DNA of 64,000 nt from positions 1-64,000 of the forward strand of contig CAWIWC010000001.1 of NCBI GenBank assembly GCA_963839745.1. Reading direction: 5' to 3'. This document shows positions 27,157 through 35,532 of this stretch, in pieces (position 1 is the stretch's first letter; every line of letters starts with the position of its first letter). Source of the DNA: JAIBJN01 sp963839745 (GTDB lineage Bacteria; Actinomycetota; Thermoleophilia; Gaiellales; Gaiellaceae). The translations under genes were made by a program, and so were the position numbers. A model generated the notes under the pieces. It saw only the letters and a list, made by a program, of their open reading frames with translations. It ran no database searches and was not told the origin of the DNA.

Positions 27157-28032
27157 GTGACCGTCGTCTCCATGCGAGAGCTCCTGGAGGCCGGGGTTCA
27201 CTTCGGCCACCAGACGCGCCGCTGGAATCCCAAGATGCGCCGCTTCATCTTCACGGAGCGGGGCGGCATCTACATCATCGACCTGCAGCAGACGCTGGCC
27301 CTGATCGAGGAGGCCCACGCGTTCGCGCGCAACATCGCCGAGCGCGGCGGGGCCGTCCTGTTCGTCGGGACGAAGAAGCAGTCCCAGGACTCGGTCGCCG
27401 AGGAGGCGGCCCGTGTCGGGATGCCCTACGTGAACCATCGCTGGCTCGGCGGGCTCCTGACCAACTGGCGCACGATCTCCGAGCGCATCTCCCGCCTGCA
27501 CGAGCTGCGGCGCCTGCGCGACGAGGACCAGCTCGAGCTCCTGCCGTCCAAGGAGCGCATGTCGATGATCAGCGAGCTCGAGAAGCTCGAGATCAACCTC
27601 GGCGGCGTCGCCGACATGAAGTCGCTTCCCGACGCCGTCTTCGTCGTCGACCTGCGCAAGGAGCAGCTCGCGGTGCGTGAGGCGCGCAGGCTGGGCCTGC
27701 CGGTCATCGCGCTCGTCGACACGAACTGCGACCCCGACGACGCCGACTTCATCATCCCCGGCAACGACGACGCCATCCGCTCCTGCAGCCTCGTCGTCCG
27801 GACGATCGCCAACGCGATCGAGGCCGGTAAGACGAAGGTGACCGCCGAGGAGATGGCCGCACGCGCGGCGGCGCCCGAGGCTCCGGCGGCGCCCGAGGCT
27901 CCGGCTGCGCCGGAAGCCGCGGAGCAGCCCGCCGAAGGCGAGCCCGAGCCAGCGGCGGTTGCCGTGGCCGAGGCGCCCGAGGCCGCAGCCGAGGCCGCGC
28001 CCACGTCAGAGGGCGGGGAGGAGGCCCAGTGA
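27157..28032 (+). CDS. rpsB: 30S ribosomal protein S2
   Basis: The 291-residue protein matches S2 throughout: MRELLEAGVHFGHQTRRWNPKM, FVGTKKQSQDSV, RWLGGLLTNWRTI, PDAVFVVD, PVIALVDTNCDPD, IPGNDDAIRS. The start GTG follows a strong AGGAGG. The last 60 residues are an Ala/Pro/Glu-rich tail with imperfect APEAPA repeats, longer than the core protein needs and probably disordered. tsf overlaps its stop codon. Confidence 0.97.
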   Translation: MTVVSMRELLEAGVHFGHQTRRWNPKMRRFIFTERGGIYIIDLQQTLALIEEAHAFARNIAERGGAVLFVGTKKQSQDSVAEEAARVGMPYVNHRWLGGLLTNWRTISERISRLHELRRLRDEDQLELLPSKERMSMISELEKLEINLGGVADMKSLPDAVFVVDLRKEQLAVREARRLGLPVIALVDTNCDPDDADFIIPGNDDAIRSCSLVVRTIANAIEAGKTKVTAEEMAARAAAPEAPAAPEAPAAPEAAEQPAEGEPEPAAVAVAEAPEAAAEAAPTSEGGEEAQ

Positions 28033-28832
28033 CCGAGCAGACGCAGATCCCCGCGGTGCAGGTGAAGGAGCTCCGCGACCTGACGGGCGCGGGGATGATG
28101 GACGCCAAGCGCGCGCTCGTCGAGACGAACGGCGACCTCGATGCCGCCCGCCAGCTGCTGCGCGAGCAGGGGCTCGCGTCCGCCGGCAAGCGTGCCGGCC
28201 GCGAGACATCGGAGGGCACCGTCCTCGCCCGGGTCGACGGCTCCCGCGGCGCCATCATCGCAGTCGGCTGCGAGACCGAGCCGGTGTCCGGGAACGAGGA
28301 GTTCCTGGCGTTCGCACAGCACCTGCTGGACGTCGTCTGGGCCGAGGGCTCCGACGCGGCCGACGGGCTCGAGGACGAGCGTGTCGAGCTCGTCGCGAAG
28401 CTGGGCGAGAACGTGGCCGTCGTGGGCGCCGAGCGCTATGACGCTGCCGACGAGGTCGTCGCGGACTACATCCACCCGCCGGCGCGCAAGATCGGCGTCC
28501 TCGTCCACGCGAAGGCGACGCCCGAGCTGGCCCGCATGCTCGCGATGCACATCGCCGCCGCGCGGCCGCAGTACCTCACGCGCGACGAGATCCCGGAGCA
28601 GGAGATCGCCGAGGAGCGGTCGGTCTACGAGAAGCTGCCGGAGGTCGAGTCCAAGCCGGAGGACGTCCAGCCGAAGATCGTCGAGGGCATGCTGGCGAAG
28701 CGGTTCTTCGCAGCGACCGTCCTCCTCGACCAGGCGTGGGTGCACGACCCGAGCCTGACGGTCGCGAAGGCACTGGCCGAGCGCGACGCCGAGGTGAGGG
28801 CGTTCGTCCGCTACAACGTCGGCAGCGAGTGA
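28029..28832 (+). CDS. tsf: Elongation factor Ts
   Basis: Guanine nucleotide exchange factor for EF-Tu. The 267-residue protein has the UBA-like N-terminus (VKELRDLTGAGMMDAKRALVETNGDLDAARQLLRE) and the dimerisation core with GCETEPVSGNEEFLAFA, MHIAAARPQYLTRDEIP and the C-terminal RFFAATVLLDQAWVHD. The GTGA overlap with rpsB indicates coupled translation. The order rpsB-tsf-pyrH-frr is near-universal. Confidence 0.97.
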   Translation: MTEQTQIPAVQVKELRDLTGAGMMDAKRALVETNGDLDAARQLLREQGLASAGKRAGRETSEGTVLARVDGSRGAIIAVGCETEPVSGNEEFLAFAQHLLDVVWAEGSDAADGLEDERVELVAKLGENVAVVGAERYDAADEVVADYIHPPARKIGVLVHAKATPELARMLAMHIAAARPQYLTRDEIPEQEIAEERSVYEKLPEVESKPEDVQPKIVEGMLAKRFFAATVLLDQAWVHDPSLTVAKALAERDAEVRAFVRYNVGSE

Positions 28833-29602
28833 CCGCGCACCCCGAGAGCGAGGTCGGCCCCCACGCGTCCGAGGGCGCTGCCTTCCGGCGCGTCCTCCTG
28901 AAGCTCTCCGGCGAGGCCCTGCTCGGGGACTTGCCCTACGGGATGAGCCCCGAGCGGGTCGAGTCGCTCGCCGCAGAGGTCAAGCGCGTCCACGACCTCG
29001 GCGTCGAGACGGCGCTCGTGCTCGGCGCCGGCAACATCTACCGCGGCATGCAGGGGGTCGCAGAGGGGATGGACAGGGCCACGGCGGACTACGCGGGGAT
29101 GCTCGCGACCGTGCTCAACTCGCTCACGGTGCAGGACGCCCTCGAGCGGATCGGGGCGCACACCCGAGTCCTCTCCGCGATCACGGTGAGCGAGGTGGCC
29201 GAGCCCTATATCCGCCGCCGCGCGATCCGCCACCTGGAAAAGGGCCGGATCATCATCTTCGCGGCGGGCACCGGCAACCCGTTCTTCACGACGGACACTG
29301 CGGCCGCGCTGCGCGCCCTGGAGGTCGGCGCGGACGCGATCCTGATGGGGAAGAACGGCGTCGACGGTGTCTACGACGGTGACCCCCACCAGGACGCCGG
29401 CGCCCGGTTCCTCCCCGAGCTGACGCACCTCGAGGCGATCGAGCGCGGCCTCAAGGTGATGGACACGACCGCGCTCACGCTGTGCATGGACAACGGGCTG
29501 CCGATCTACGTCTTCGGCCTCGACGAACCCGGCACGATCGAGCGGGTGGTCGCGGGGGAGCGGATCGGCACGATCATCTCGACGCCCCGGAGGGATGCAT
29601 GA
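28829..29602 (+). CDS. pyrH: UMP kinase
   Basis: Phosphorylates UMP to UDP. The 257-residue protein has the amino-acid-kinase fold: RRVLLKLSGEALLGD, ALVLGAGNIYRG, DYAGMLATVLNSL, FAAGTGNPFFTTDTAAALRA and GVDGVYDGDPH. The GTG start overlaps the tsf stop (GTGA). The first 15 residues are variable and an internal start is possible, but the overlap supports this one. Confidence 0.96.
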   Translation: MTAHPESEVGPHASEGAAFRRVLLKLSGEALLGDLPYGMSPERVESLAAEVKRVHDLGVETALVLGAGNIYRGMQGVAEGMDRATADYAGMLATVLNSLTVQDALERIGAHTRVLSAITVSEVAEPYIRRRAIRHLEKGRIIIFAAGTGNPFFTTDTAAALRALEVGADAILMGKNGVDGVYDGDPHQDAGARFLPELTHLEAIERGLKVMDTTALTLCMDNGLPIYVFGLDEPGTIERVVAGERIGTIISTPRRDA

Positions 29603-30156
29603 TCGAAGACCTGCTCGACGACGCCAAGCGTCGCATGGACAAGTCGGTCGAGGCGACCGCGCACGAGTTCACGACGGTCCGCACCGGCCGCGCCTCGGCC
29701 GCGCTGCTCGACCGCGTGAAGGTCGACTACTACGGGACGGAGACCCCGCTCAACCAGCTCTCCACGATCAACGTCCCCGAGCCACGGATGTTGACCATCC
29801 AGCCGTACGACCCGGGCTCGATCAAGTCGATCGAGCGCGCGATCCAGGAGTCCGAGCTCGGGCTGACGCCGTCGAACGACGGCAAGATCATCCGGCTGCC
29901 GATCCCGCAGCTGACCGAGGAGCGGCGCAAGGAGCTCGTCAAGGTCGTCCGCAACCTCGCCGAGGAGGGGCGGGTGGCCGTCCGCAACGTGCGGCGCGAC
30001 TGCATGCACCACCTCAAGGATCTCGTCCACAACGGCGACGTGGGGGACGACGAGGAGCGGCGCGCGGAGGACCGCGCGCAGAAGCTCACCGACGAGCACG
30101 TGGCCAAGATCGACGAGCTCCTCAAGCGTAAGGAAGAGGAGATCATGGAGGTCTGA
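29599..30156 (+). CDS. frr: Ribosome recycling factor
   Basis: Splits post-termination ribosomes together with EF-G. The 185-residue protein has the triple-helix bundle and small beta domain of RRF (LDDAKRRMDKSVEATAHEF, VRTGRASAALLDRVKVDYYG, YDPGSIKSIERAIQESELG, EERRKELVKVVRNLAEEGRVAVRNVRRD). The ATGA overlap with pyrH and an AGGGAUG-type site support the start. Confidence 0.96.
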   Translation: MIEDLLDDAKRRMDKSVEATAHEFTTVRTGRASAALLDRVKVDYYGTETPLNQLSTINVPEPRMLTIQPYDPGSIKSIERAIQESELGLTPSNDGKIIRLPIPQLTEERRKELVKVVRNLAEEGRVAVRNVRRDCMHHLKDLVHNGDVGDDEERRAEDRAQKLTDEHVAKIDELLKRKEEEIMEV

Positions 30157-30183
30157 GGCCGCCGGGCGTCAGACTTTAAGGGC

Positions 30184-30933
30184 GTGAACCTGCTCACCAG
30201 ACTGCGGACGCTCCGGGGCCTCAAGCCCGCGGGGGAGCGCGAGCTCCCCGATGTCGCGCGTTCGGTCGCCATCATCATGGACGGGAACGGCCGCTGGGCC
30301 AGGCGGCGCCGTCTTCCCGTCGCCGCCGGCCACCGCGCGGGGACCCGCGCGCTGCACCGGACCGTGGAGGCCGCCATCGACCTCGGCGTCGAGTCCCTCT
30401 GCGTCTACGCGTTCTCGACCGAGAACTGGTCGCGCTCGGCCGACGAGGTGGATGCCCTGATGGAGATCTTCATCGAGACGATCGAGCGGGAGCTGCCCGA
30501 GCTCGCCCGCGAGGGCGTCCGCACCCGGTTCATCGGGAGGCGCGACCGCGCCAACTCCGAGCTGCGGGCGAAGATCGAGCACCTCGAGGACGAGACCGCG
30601 GCGAACGAGCGGCTCCAGCTCTGGATCGCGTTCGACTACGGCGGCCGGGCCGAGCTCGTGCAGGCCGCCCGCCGCCTCGTCGAGGAGGGCGTCGACCCGC
30701 GCGACATCGACGAGAACGCGATCGCCGCGCGCCTCTACGCGCCCGAGATGCCCGAGCCCGATCTGCTCATCCGCACCTCCGGCGAGCTGCGCATCTCGAA
30801 CTTCCTCCTCTGGCAGCTCGCCTACACGGAGCTGGTCTTCGTCGACACCCTCTGGCCCGACTTCGGAGAGCGCCAGCTCCGGGAGGCGCTCGCCGAGTAC
30901 GCGAGCCGCCGCCGGCGCTTCGGCGGACGATGA
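30184..30933 (+). CDS. uppS: Isoprenyl (undecaprenyl/polyprenyl) diphosphate synthase
   Basis: Cis-prenyltransferase making the lipid carrier for peptidoglycan. The 249-residue protein carries SVAIIMDGNGRWARRR (catalytic Asp), GHRAGTRALHRTV, CVYAFSTENWSR, and LLIRTSGELRISNFLLWQLAYTEL with VDTLWPDF. Chain length cannot be assigned. The GTG is preceded by CAGACT (30170-30175), suggesting some initiation independent of the frr transcript. It overlaps cdsA by ATGA. Confidence 0.94.
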   Translation: MNLLTRLRTLRGLKPAGERELPDVARSVAIIMDGNGRWARRRRLPVAAGHRAGTRALHRTVEAAIDLGVESLCVYAFSTENWSRSADEVDALMEIFIETIERELPELAREGVRTRFIGRRDRANSELRAKIEHLEDETAANERLQLWIAFDYGGRAELVQAARRLVEEGVDPRDIDENAIAARLYAPEMPEPDLLIRTSGELRISNFLLWQLAYTELVFVDTLWPDFGERQLREALAEYASRRRRFGGR

Positions 30934-31724
30934 GCTCAATCCTCAGTCGAATCGCCGTCGCAGCGGCGGGGTTGCCCCTTGTCCTCTTCGCGGCCTACTA
31001 CGGCCGCTGGGCGCTCTTCGCCCTCGCCGCCGTGGCCGCGCTGCTCGCGCTCCACGAGCTCTACCAGATGGCGCGCTCGCTGCGGCCCCTCGTGCTCGCC
31101 GGCTACGGCGGCGCGCTCGCGGCCGTCCTCGGAGCCTGGCTCGGAGGGCCCGAGTGGATGGTCGGCGGCTTCATGGTCACGATCCTGCTCGCGTTCGTCT
31201 TCGCCGCCGTCTCCGAGACCCGCCAGTCCACGACCGTCGCGGTGGCCACCACGGTGCTTGGCGCCGCCTGGATCGGCCTCGGGCTCGGCCACCTCGTGCT
31301 CCTGCGGGACCTCGATCCCGACGGCCGGGAGATCCTCATCACCGTGCTCATCACCGTCTTCGTCGCGGACACGTTCGCCTACGTGGGCGGCAGGCTGGCC
31401 GGCCGCCACAAGATGGCGCCGGCGATCTCACCCGGCAAGACGTGGGAGGGGTTCGTCGCCGGGCTCGTGGGCGGCGTGCTCACGCCCTGGATCGCGTTCA
31501 ACCAGGAGCCGATCCCCATCGACGGGTGGGAGGCCTTCGCCTTCGGCGGCGTGATCGTGCTCGCCGCGGTGGCCGGCGACCTCTTCGAGTCGATGGTGAA
31601 GCGCGATCTCGGAGTGAAGGACTCCGGCCGCGTCCTCCTCGGCCACGGCGGCGTGCTCGACCGGGTGGACTCGCTCGTGTTCGCCGGGCCGGCCGCGTTC
31701 TACGCCGTCCTCGCCCTGACGTGA
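30930..31724 (+). CDS. cdsA: Phosphatidate cytidylyltransferase
   Basis: Makes CDP-diacylglycerol from phosphatidic acid and CTP. The 264-residue membrane protein has about seven hydrophobic segments and the CDS signature near the C-terminus (SMVKRDLGVKDSGRVLLGHGGVLDRVDS). Another conserved loop is ADTFAYVGGRLAGRHKMAPAISPGKTWEG. The ATG overlaps the uppS stop. It supplies substrate to CDP-alcohol phosphotransferases such as the one at 52711. Confidence 0.94.
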   Translation: MSSILSRIAVAAAGLPLVLFAAYYGRWALFALAAVAALLALHELYQMARSLRPLVLAGYGGALAAVLGAWLGGPEWMVGGFMVTILLAFVFAAVSETRQSTTVAVATTVLGAAWIGLGLGHLVLLRDLDPDGREILITVLITVFVADTFAYVGGRLAGRHKMAPAISPGKTWEGFVAGLVGGVLTPWIAFNQEPIPIDGWEAFAFGGVIVLAAVAGDLFESMVKRDLGVKDSGRVLLGHGGVLDRVDSLVFAGPAAFYAVLALT

Positions 31725-31743
31725 CGCTTCTACACTGATTGCG

Positions 31744-32811
31744 ATGAAGCGCATCGCCCTGCTCGGCGCCACGGGCTCCATCGGACGCCAGGCGCTCGAG
31801 ATCATCGAGGAGCATCCCGGCCTCGAGCTCGTGGCCGCGGCATCGGGCACCCAGGAGATCGACGGGCTTGCGCCGCTGACCCAGGTCGGGGGCGACCTCA
31901 CCGACCTGCTCGACCGCGCAGAGCCCGACGTCGTGCTCAACGCCGTCGTCGGCTTCGCGGGCCTGCCGGCGACACTGTGGGCGCTCGAGCGCGGCGTCGA
32001 CCTCGCGCTCGCCAACAAGGAGAGCCTGGTTGCCGGAGGCGATCTGGCGCTAGCGGCCTGGAAGCGGGGAGGAGGGCGCCTGCTCCCGGTCGACTCGGAG
32101 CACTCGGCGGCCTTCCAGCTCCTCGACGGCGTCGAGCCGGAGACCGTTCACTCGCTCGTCCTCACCGCGTCTGGCGGCCCGTTCCGCGGCCGCGGTCGCG
32201 GCGAGCTCGCGGACGTCACCTCCTCCGAGGCGCTCGCCCATCCGACGTGGAGCATGGGCCCGAAGATCACCGTCGACTCGGCCACGCTGATGAACAAGGG
32301 CCTCGAGCTGATCGAGGCGCACTACCTCTTCGGGCTTCCGTACGACCAGATCGAGGTCGTCGTCCACCCGACGTCGGTCGTCCATGCGCTCGTCCGTTTC
32401 CGCGATGGGGCCTCGCTCGCGCACCTCGGCTACCCGGACATGCGGGTTCCGATCTCATACGCGCTGACGTACCCGGAGCGCGCCGCGACGCCCATCGAGC
32501 CGCTCGACCTGGCGGCCGGACTGATCCTCGAGTTCCGCGCGCCGGACCTGGACGCCTTCCCGTGCCTCGCGCTCGCCCGCGCGGCGGGTGAGGCTGGGGA
32601 CACGGCGCCGTGCGTGCTCAACGCCGCCAACGAGGTGGCCGTGGCGGCTTTCCTCGACGGCAACCTGCCGTTTCCGGCCATCGCAGGCGTCGTCGAGCGG
32701 ACGCTCGCCCGGATCAACTGCGTGCCGGCAGCTGACCTCGCCGAGCTGACTGCGATGGACGCCGAGGCTCGCCGCGTTGCGTCGGAGAGCACGCGGGAAC
32801 TGGTTCACTAG
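31744..32811 (+). CDS. dxr: 1-deoxy-D-xylulose 5-phosphate reductoisomerase
   Basis: Second step of the MEP isoprenoid pathway, converting DXP to MEP. The 355-residue protein has the NADPH motif LLGATGSIGRQALEII, ALANKESLV, PVDSEHSAAFQ, TASGGPFRG, HPTWSMGPKITVDSATLMNKGLE and a C-terminal helical domain. TACACT (31731-31736) lies 7 nt before the ATG, so it may also have its own promoter. Its location beside rseP and ispG links isoprenoid supply to envelope genes. Confidence 0.95.
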   Translation: MKRIALLGATGSIGRQALEIIEEHPGLELVAAASGTQEIDGLAPLTQVGGDLTDLLDRAEPDVVLNAVVGFAGLPATLWALERGVDLALANKESLVAGGDLALAAWKRGGGRLLPVDSEHSAAFQLLDGVEPETVHSLVLTASGGPFRGRGRGELADVTSSEALAHPTWSMGPKITVDSATLMNKGLELIEAHYLFGLPYDQIEVVVHPTSVVHALVRFRDGASLAHLGYPDMRVPISYALTYPERAATPIEPLDLAAGLILEFRAPDLDAFPCLALARAAGEAGDTAPCVLNAANEVAVAAFLDGNLPFPAIAGVVERTLARINCVPAADLAELTAMDAEARRVASESTRELVH

Positions 32812-32815
32812 GCCT

Positions 32816-32977
32816 GTGCCTCTCCAGGCAGTACATGCCTGCTCCTGCCCCGCGATCACGCGGCGCCGGAGCACACCCTCGCCCTTACCAAGGCTTTTCG
32901 CCTTGGCTGCGGACGAGTGCGCACTCCGGCTTGGTGCTCGCGACGCAGAAGCTAGGCGGCGCTACCTGAAGAGGCAC
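32816..32977 (+). promoter_or_regulatory. Structured leader element, copy 1 (before rseP)
   Basis: A 162-nt element fills the dxr-rseP gap and is closed by GTGCCTCT (32816-32823) pairing with AGAGGCAC (32970-32977). The 3' strand contains the only Shine-Dalgarno-like GAGG for rseP, so closing the stem would hide it. Internal stems: CAGGCA/TGCCTG hairpin, CCGCG-ATCA-CGCGG (32850-32863), CCGGAG (32866-32871) with CTCCGG (32924-32929), and CCAAGGC/GCCTTGG (32888-32906). Copy 2 shows a compensatory change in the CCGGAG/CTCCGG stem. I do not recognise a known riboswitch class. Confidence 0.65.
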
Positions 32978-32979
32978 GC

Positions 32980-34203
32980 GTGAACGTTGCAGTCGCCATC
33001 GGGGGCCTCGCCTTCCTGATCCTCATCCACGAGGCCGGGCACTTCGTCACCGCGCTCGCGGTCAAGATGCGGCCGCGGAAGTTCTACATCTTCTTCCCGC
33101 CCGCGCTCGCGAAGTGGAAGCGCGGCGGAATCGAGTACGGCATCGGTGCGATCCCGCTCGGGGGCTACGTGAAGATCCCGGGGATGCACAAGCCGGCCGC
33201 GGGCGACCTGGACGTCCACCTCGGGCCGGCACGGAAGGAAGTGCCCTCCTTGGCGGAGGCCTCCGAGCCCGTGGAGAGGGCGCTCAACGAGGAACGGCTC
33301 GGGGACGCGCGCGCCGGCATGACGGAGCTTCGCGCCGCTGTCGAGCGCGCCGAGCTCTCCGAGCACGCGCGCCGCGCAGCCGACCGCGGGCTGACGGACA
33401 TCGATGACGCGCTCTCCGACGACGCCTACTGGCGCGCGCCGGCGAGCAAGCGCATCGCCGTCATCGCCGCGGGCCCGGCGACGAATCTCGTCTTCGCCAT
33501 CCTCGCGCTCGCGGTCGTGTTCATGATCGGCGTTCCCACCGGAGCGACACGGACTGTCGAGGAGGTCGTGCCGGGCTCGCCGGCCGCCTCGGCGGGTCTC
33601 CAGCCGGGCGACGAGATCGTGGCCGTGAACGGCACGGAGGGCGAAGCGGAAGACCTGGCCGAGTCGATCCGCGAGGGCGACGGGGACCCGGTCACCCTCA
33701 CGGTCGAGCGCGACGGCTCGACGGTGACGCTCGAGGGGACGCCGCAGGCGCAGGAGGACGGGAGCTACCGGCTCGGCTTCGCCTTCGGCCTCGAGTACGA
33801 GAGCTACGGGCCGCTCGAGGCGATCGGGCTCGCCTTCGAGACCACCTGGGAGGTGACCAAGGCGATCGGCGCCTCGCTCGGGCGCATCGTCACCGGCTCC
33901 GGGCGGGACGAGGTCGCGAGCGTGGTCGGCATCACCCAGGTCTCGAGCGAGTCGCTCGATGCCGGCTTCCGTTACTACCTCGAGGTGCTCGCGTTCATCA
34001 GCCTCTCGCTCGCGCTTCTGAACCTGCTCCCGTTCCTGCCGCTCGACGGCGGCCACATCGCGTTCTCCATCGCCGAGCGGATCCGTGGCCGGGCCATCGC
34101 TCGCGAGACCTACGAGCGCTTCTCGATGGTCGGGATCGCGCTCGTCCTCCTCCTCTTCTTCATCGGCCTGTCGAACGACATCGACCGGATCCGTGGTGGC
34201 TAG
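32980..34203 (+). CDS. rseP: Site-2 protease RseP (M50 zinc metalloprotease)
   Basis: Intramembrane protease that cleaves anti-sigma factors and remnant signal peptides. The 407-residue protein has the zinc motif HEAGH in the first helix, GGYVKIPGM, a PDZ domain (about residues 190-260: VVPGSPAASAGLQPGDEIVAVNG) and the C-terminal NLLPFLPLDGGH with the third ligand. An insertion of about 60 acidic residues separates GGYVKIPGM from the next helix. The GTG lies 2 nt after the structured leader. Confidence 0.92.
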   Translation: MNVAVAIGGLAFLILIHEAGHFVTALAVKMRPRKFYIFFPPALAKWKRGGIEYGIGAIPLGGYVKIPGMHKPAAGDLDVHLGPARKEVPSLAEASEPVERALNEERLGDARAGMTELRAAVERAELSEHARRAADRGLTDIDDALSDDAYWRAPASKRIAVIAAGPATNLVFAILALAVVFMIGVPTGATRTVEEVVPGSPAASAGLQPGDEIVAVNGTEGEAEDLAESIREGDGDPVTLTVERDGSTVTLEGTPQAQEDGSYRLGFAFGLEYESYGPLEAIGLAFETTWEVTKAIGASLGRIVTGSGRDEVASVVGITQVSSESLDAGFRYYLEVLAFISLSLALLNLLPFLPLDGGHIAFSIAERIRGRAIARETYERFSMVGIALVLLLFFIGLSNDIDRIRGG

Positions 34204-34235
34204 GGAGACAACGGCGGGCCGTTAGACTTTCGGCG

Positions 34236-35366
34236 ATGGCGAGCGAGCGTCAGATCAAGGTCGGAAACGTCCCGATCGGCGGCGGCGCGCCGGTGGTCGT
34301 GCAGTCGATGACGCTCACGAAGACACACGACGTCGACGCGACGATGGCCCAGATCGGCGACCTCGTCTCGGCCGGCTGTGAGCTCGTGCGGGTGGCCGTC
34401 CCGAAGAACGAGGACGCCGAGGTGCTCGCGAAGCTCGTCTATCTCTCGCCGATCCCGGTCATCGCGGACATCCACTTCAACGCCTCGCTGGCGCTGAAGG
34501 CGGTCGATGCCGGGGTGGCGGCGGTGCGCATCAACCCCGGCAACATCGGCGGCGCCGACAAAGTCGCGGAGGTCGTGAAGGCCGCCAAGGCGCGCGGGAT
34601 TCCGATGCGGATCGGCGCCAACTCGGGCTCGCTCCCGAAGCACCTCCTCGAGCTGGCCCAGGAGGACACAGCCCAGGCGCTCGTCGAGGAGGCGCTGGAG
34701 CAGGTGCGCCTGCTCGAGAGCCTCGACTACTACGACTTCAAGATCTCCGTGAAGTCGAGCTCCGTCCCCACGATGATCCGCGCCTACCGGATGCTCTCCG
34801 AGAGGGTGCCGTACCCGCTGCACCTCGGCGTCACGGAGGCCGGCACGCCCGCGAGCGGCTCGATCAAGAGCGCGATCGGCGTCGGCAGCCTGCTCATGGA
34901 CGGCATCGGCGACACGATTCGCATCTCGCTCACGGCCGACCCCGTGGAGGAGGTCAAGGTCGCGTGGGAGATCCTCAAGGCGCTCGGTCTGCGCGAGCGC
35001 GGGCCGATCATGATCGCGTGCCCCTCGTGCGGCCGCGACAACGTCGGCGTGTGGAATCTCGCCGAGGCCGTCGAGGAACGTCTACGCGAGTACCCGCAGG
35101 CGTTCGAGGTCGCGGTCATGGGCTGCGCCGTGAACGGGCCGGGCGAGGCTGGAGACGCCGACTTCGGCGTCGCGGGCGGCCGTGACACCGGCTTCATCTA
35201 CGCGCACGGGCGCGTGCTCAGAAAGGTCGAGTCCGACGTGCTCGTCAGCGAGCTCTTCGAGGAGATCGACCGCTGGATCGAGGGCGGCATGGTCAGGCCG
35301 AAACGCCTGAAGCTGGCCAAGCCGGCCGCGCTCATGATGGCGGAAGCCGCCCAGAGACCGTCGTAG
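34236..35366 (+). CDS. ispG: 4-hydroxy-3-methylbut-2-enyl diphosphate synthase IspG
   Basis: Penultimate MEP-pathway enzyme, a 4Fe-4S protein converting MEcPP to HMBPP. The 376-residue protein has VVVQSMTLTKTHDVDAT, ADIHFNASLALKA, RINPGNIG, and cluster-binding Cys in IACPSCGRDN and AVMGCAVNGPGEAGDADFG. TAGACT (34223-34228) lies 7 nt before the ATG and there is no ribosome site, so it probably has its own leaderless promoter. The stop codon abuts the second structured leader. Confidence 0.95.
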   Translation: MASERQIKVGNVPIGGGAPVVVQSMTLTKTHDVDATMAQIGDLVSAGCELVRVAVPKNEDAEVLAKLVYLSPIPVIADIHFNASLALKAVDAGVAAVRINPGNIGGADKVAEVVKAAKARGIPMRIGANSGSLPKHLLELAQEDTAQALVEEALEQVRLLESLDYYDFKISVKSSSVPTMIRAYRMLSERVPYPLHLGVTEAGTPASGSIKSAIGVGSLLMDGIGDTIRISLTADPVEEVKVAWEILKALGLRERGPIMIACPSCGRDNVGVWNLAEAVEERLREYPQAFEVAVMGCAVNGPGEAGDADFGVAGGRDTGFIYAHGRVLRKVESDVLVSELFEEIDRWIEGGMVRPKRLKLAKPAALMMAEAAQRPS

Positions 35367-35530
35367 TGCCTCTCCGGGCAACTCACGCTGGCCTCTGCCC
35401 CGCGATCACGCGGCGCTGGAGCGCACCCTCGCCCTTGCCAAGGCTTCATTCAGCCTTGGCCGCGGACGAGTGCGCACTCCAGCTTGGTGCTCGCGACGCA
35501 GAGACTCAGCAGACCTACCCGAAGAGGCAC
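35366..35530 (+). promoter_or_regulatory. Structured leader element, copy 2 (before proS)
   Basis: A 165-nt sequence, clearly homologous to 32816-32977, fills the ispG-proS gap. The closing stem is again GTGCCTCT (35366-35373) with AGAGGCAC (35523-35530), just before the proS ATG at 35533. The CCGCG-ATCA-CGCGG hairpin and the CTCGCCCTT and GACGAGTGCGCACTCC blocks are conserved. The pair C32867-G32928 of copy 1 is T35417-A35481 here, a compensatory change. The CCAAGGCT/AGCCTTGG hairpin keeps its stem but differs in loop sequence. Palindromic GAGTGCGCACTC offers an alternative hairpin. Confidence 0.65.
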
Positions 35531-35532
35531 TG

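Noticed and set aside
35366..35530. T-box riboswitch for proS
   Set aside because: No AGGGTGG-type T-box bulge or specifier loop on the + strand; the only faintly similar block (AGGGTG...CCGCG) is on the reverse strand, and the same element also precedes rseP, which is not an aminoacyl-tRNA gene.
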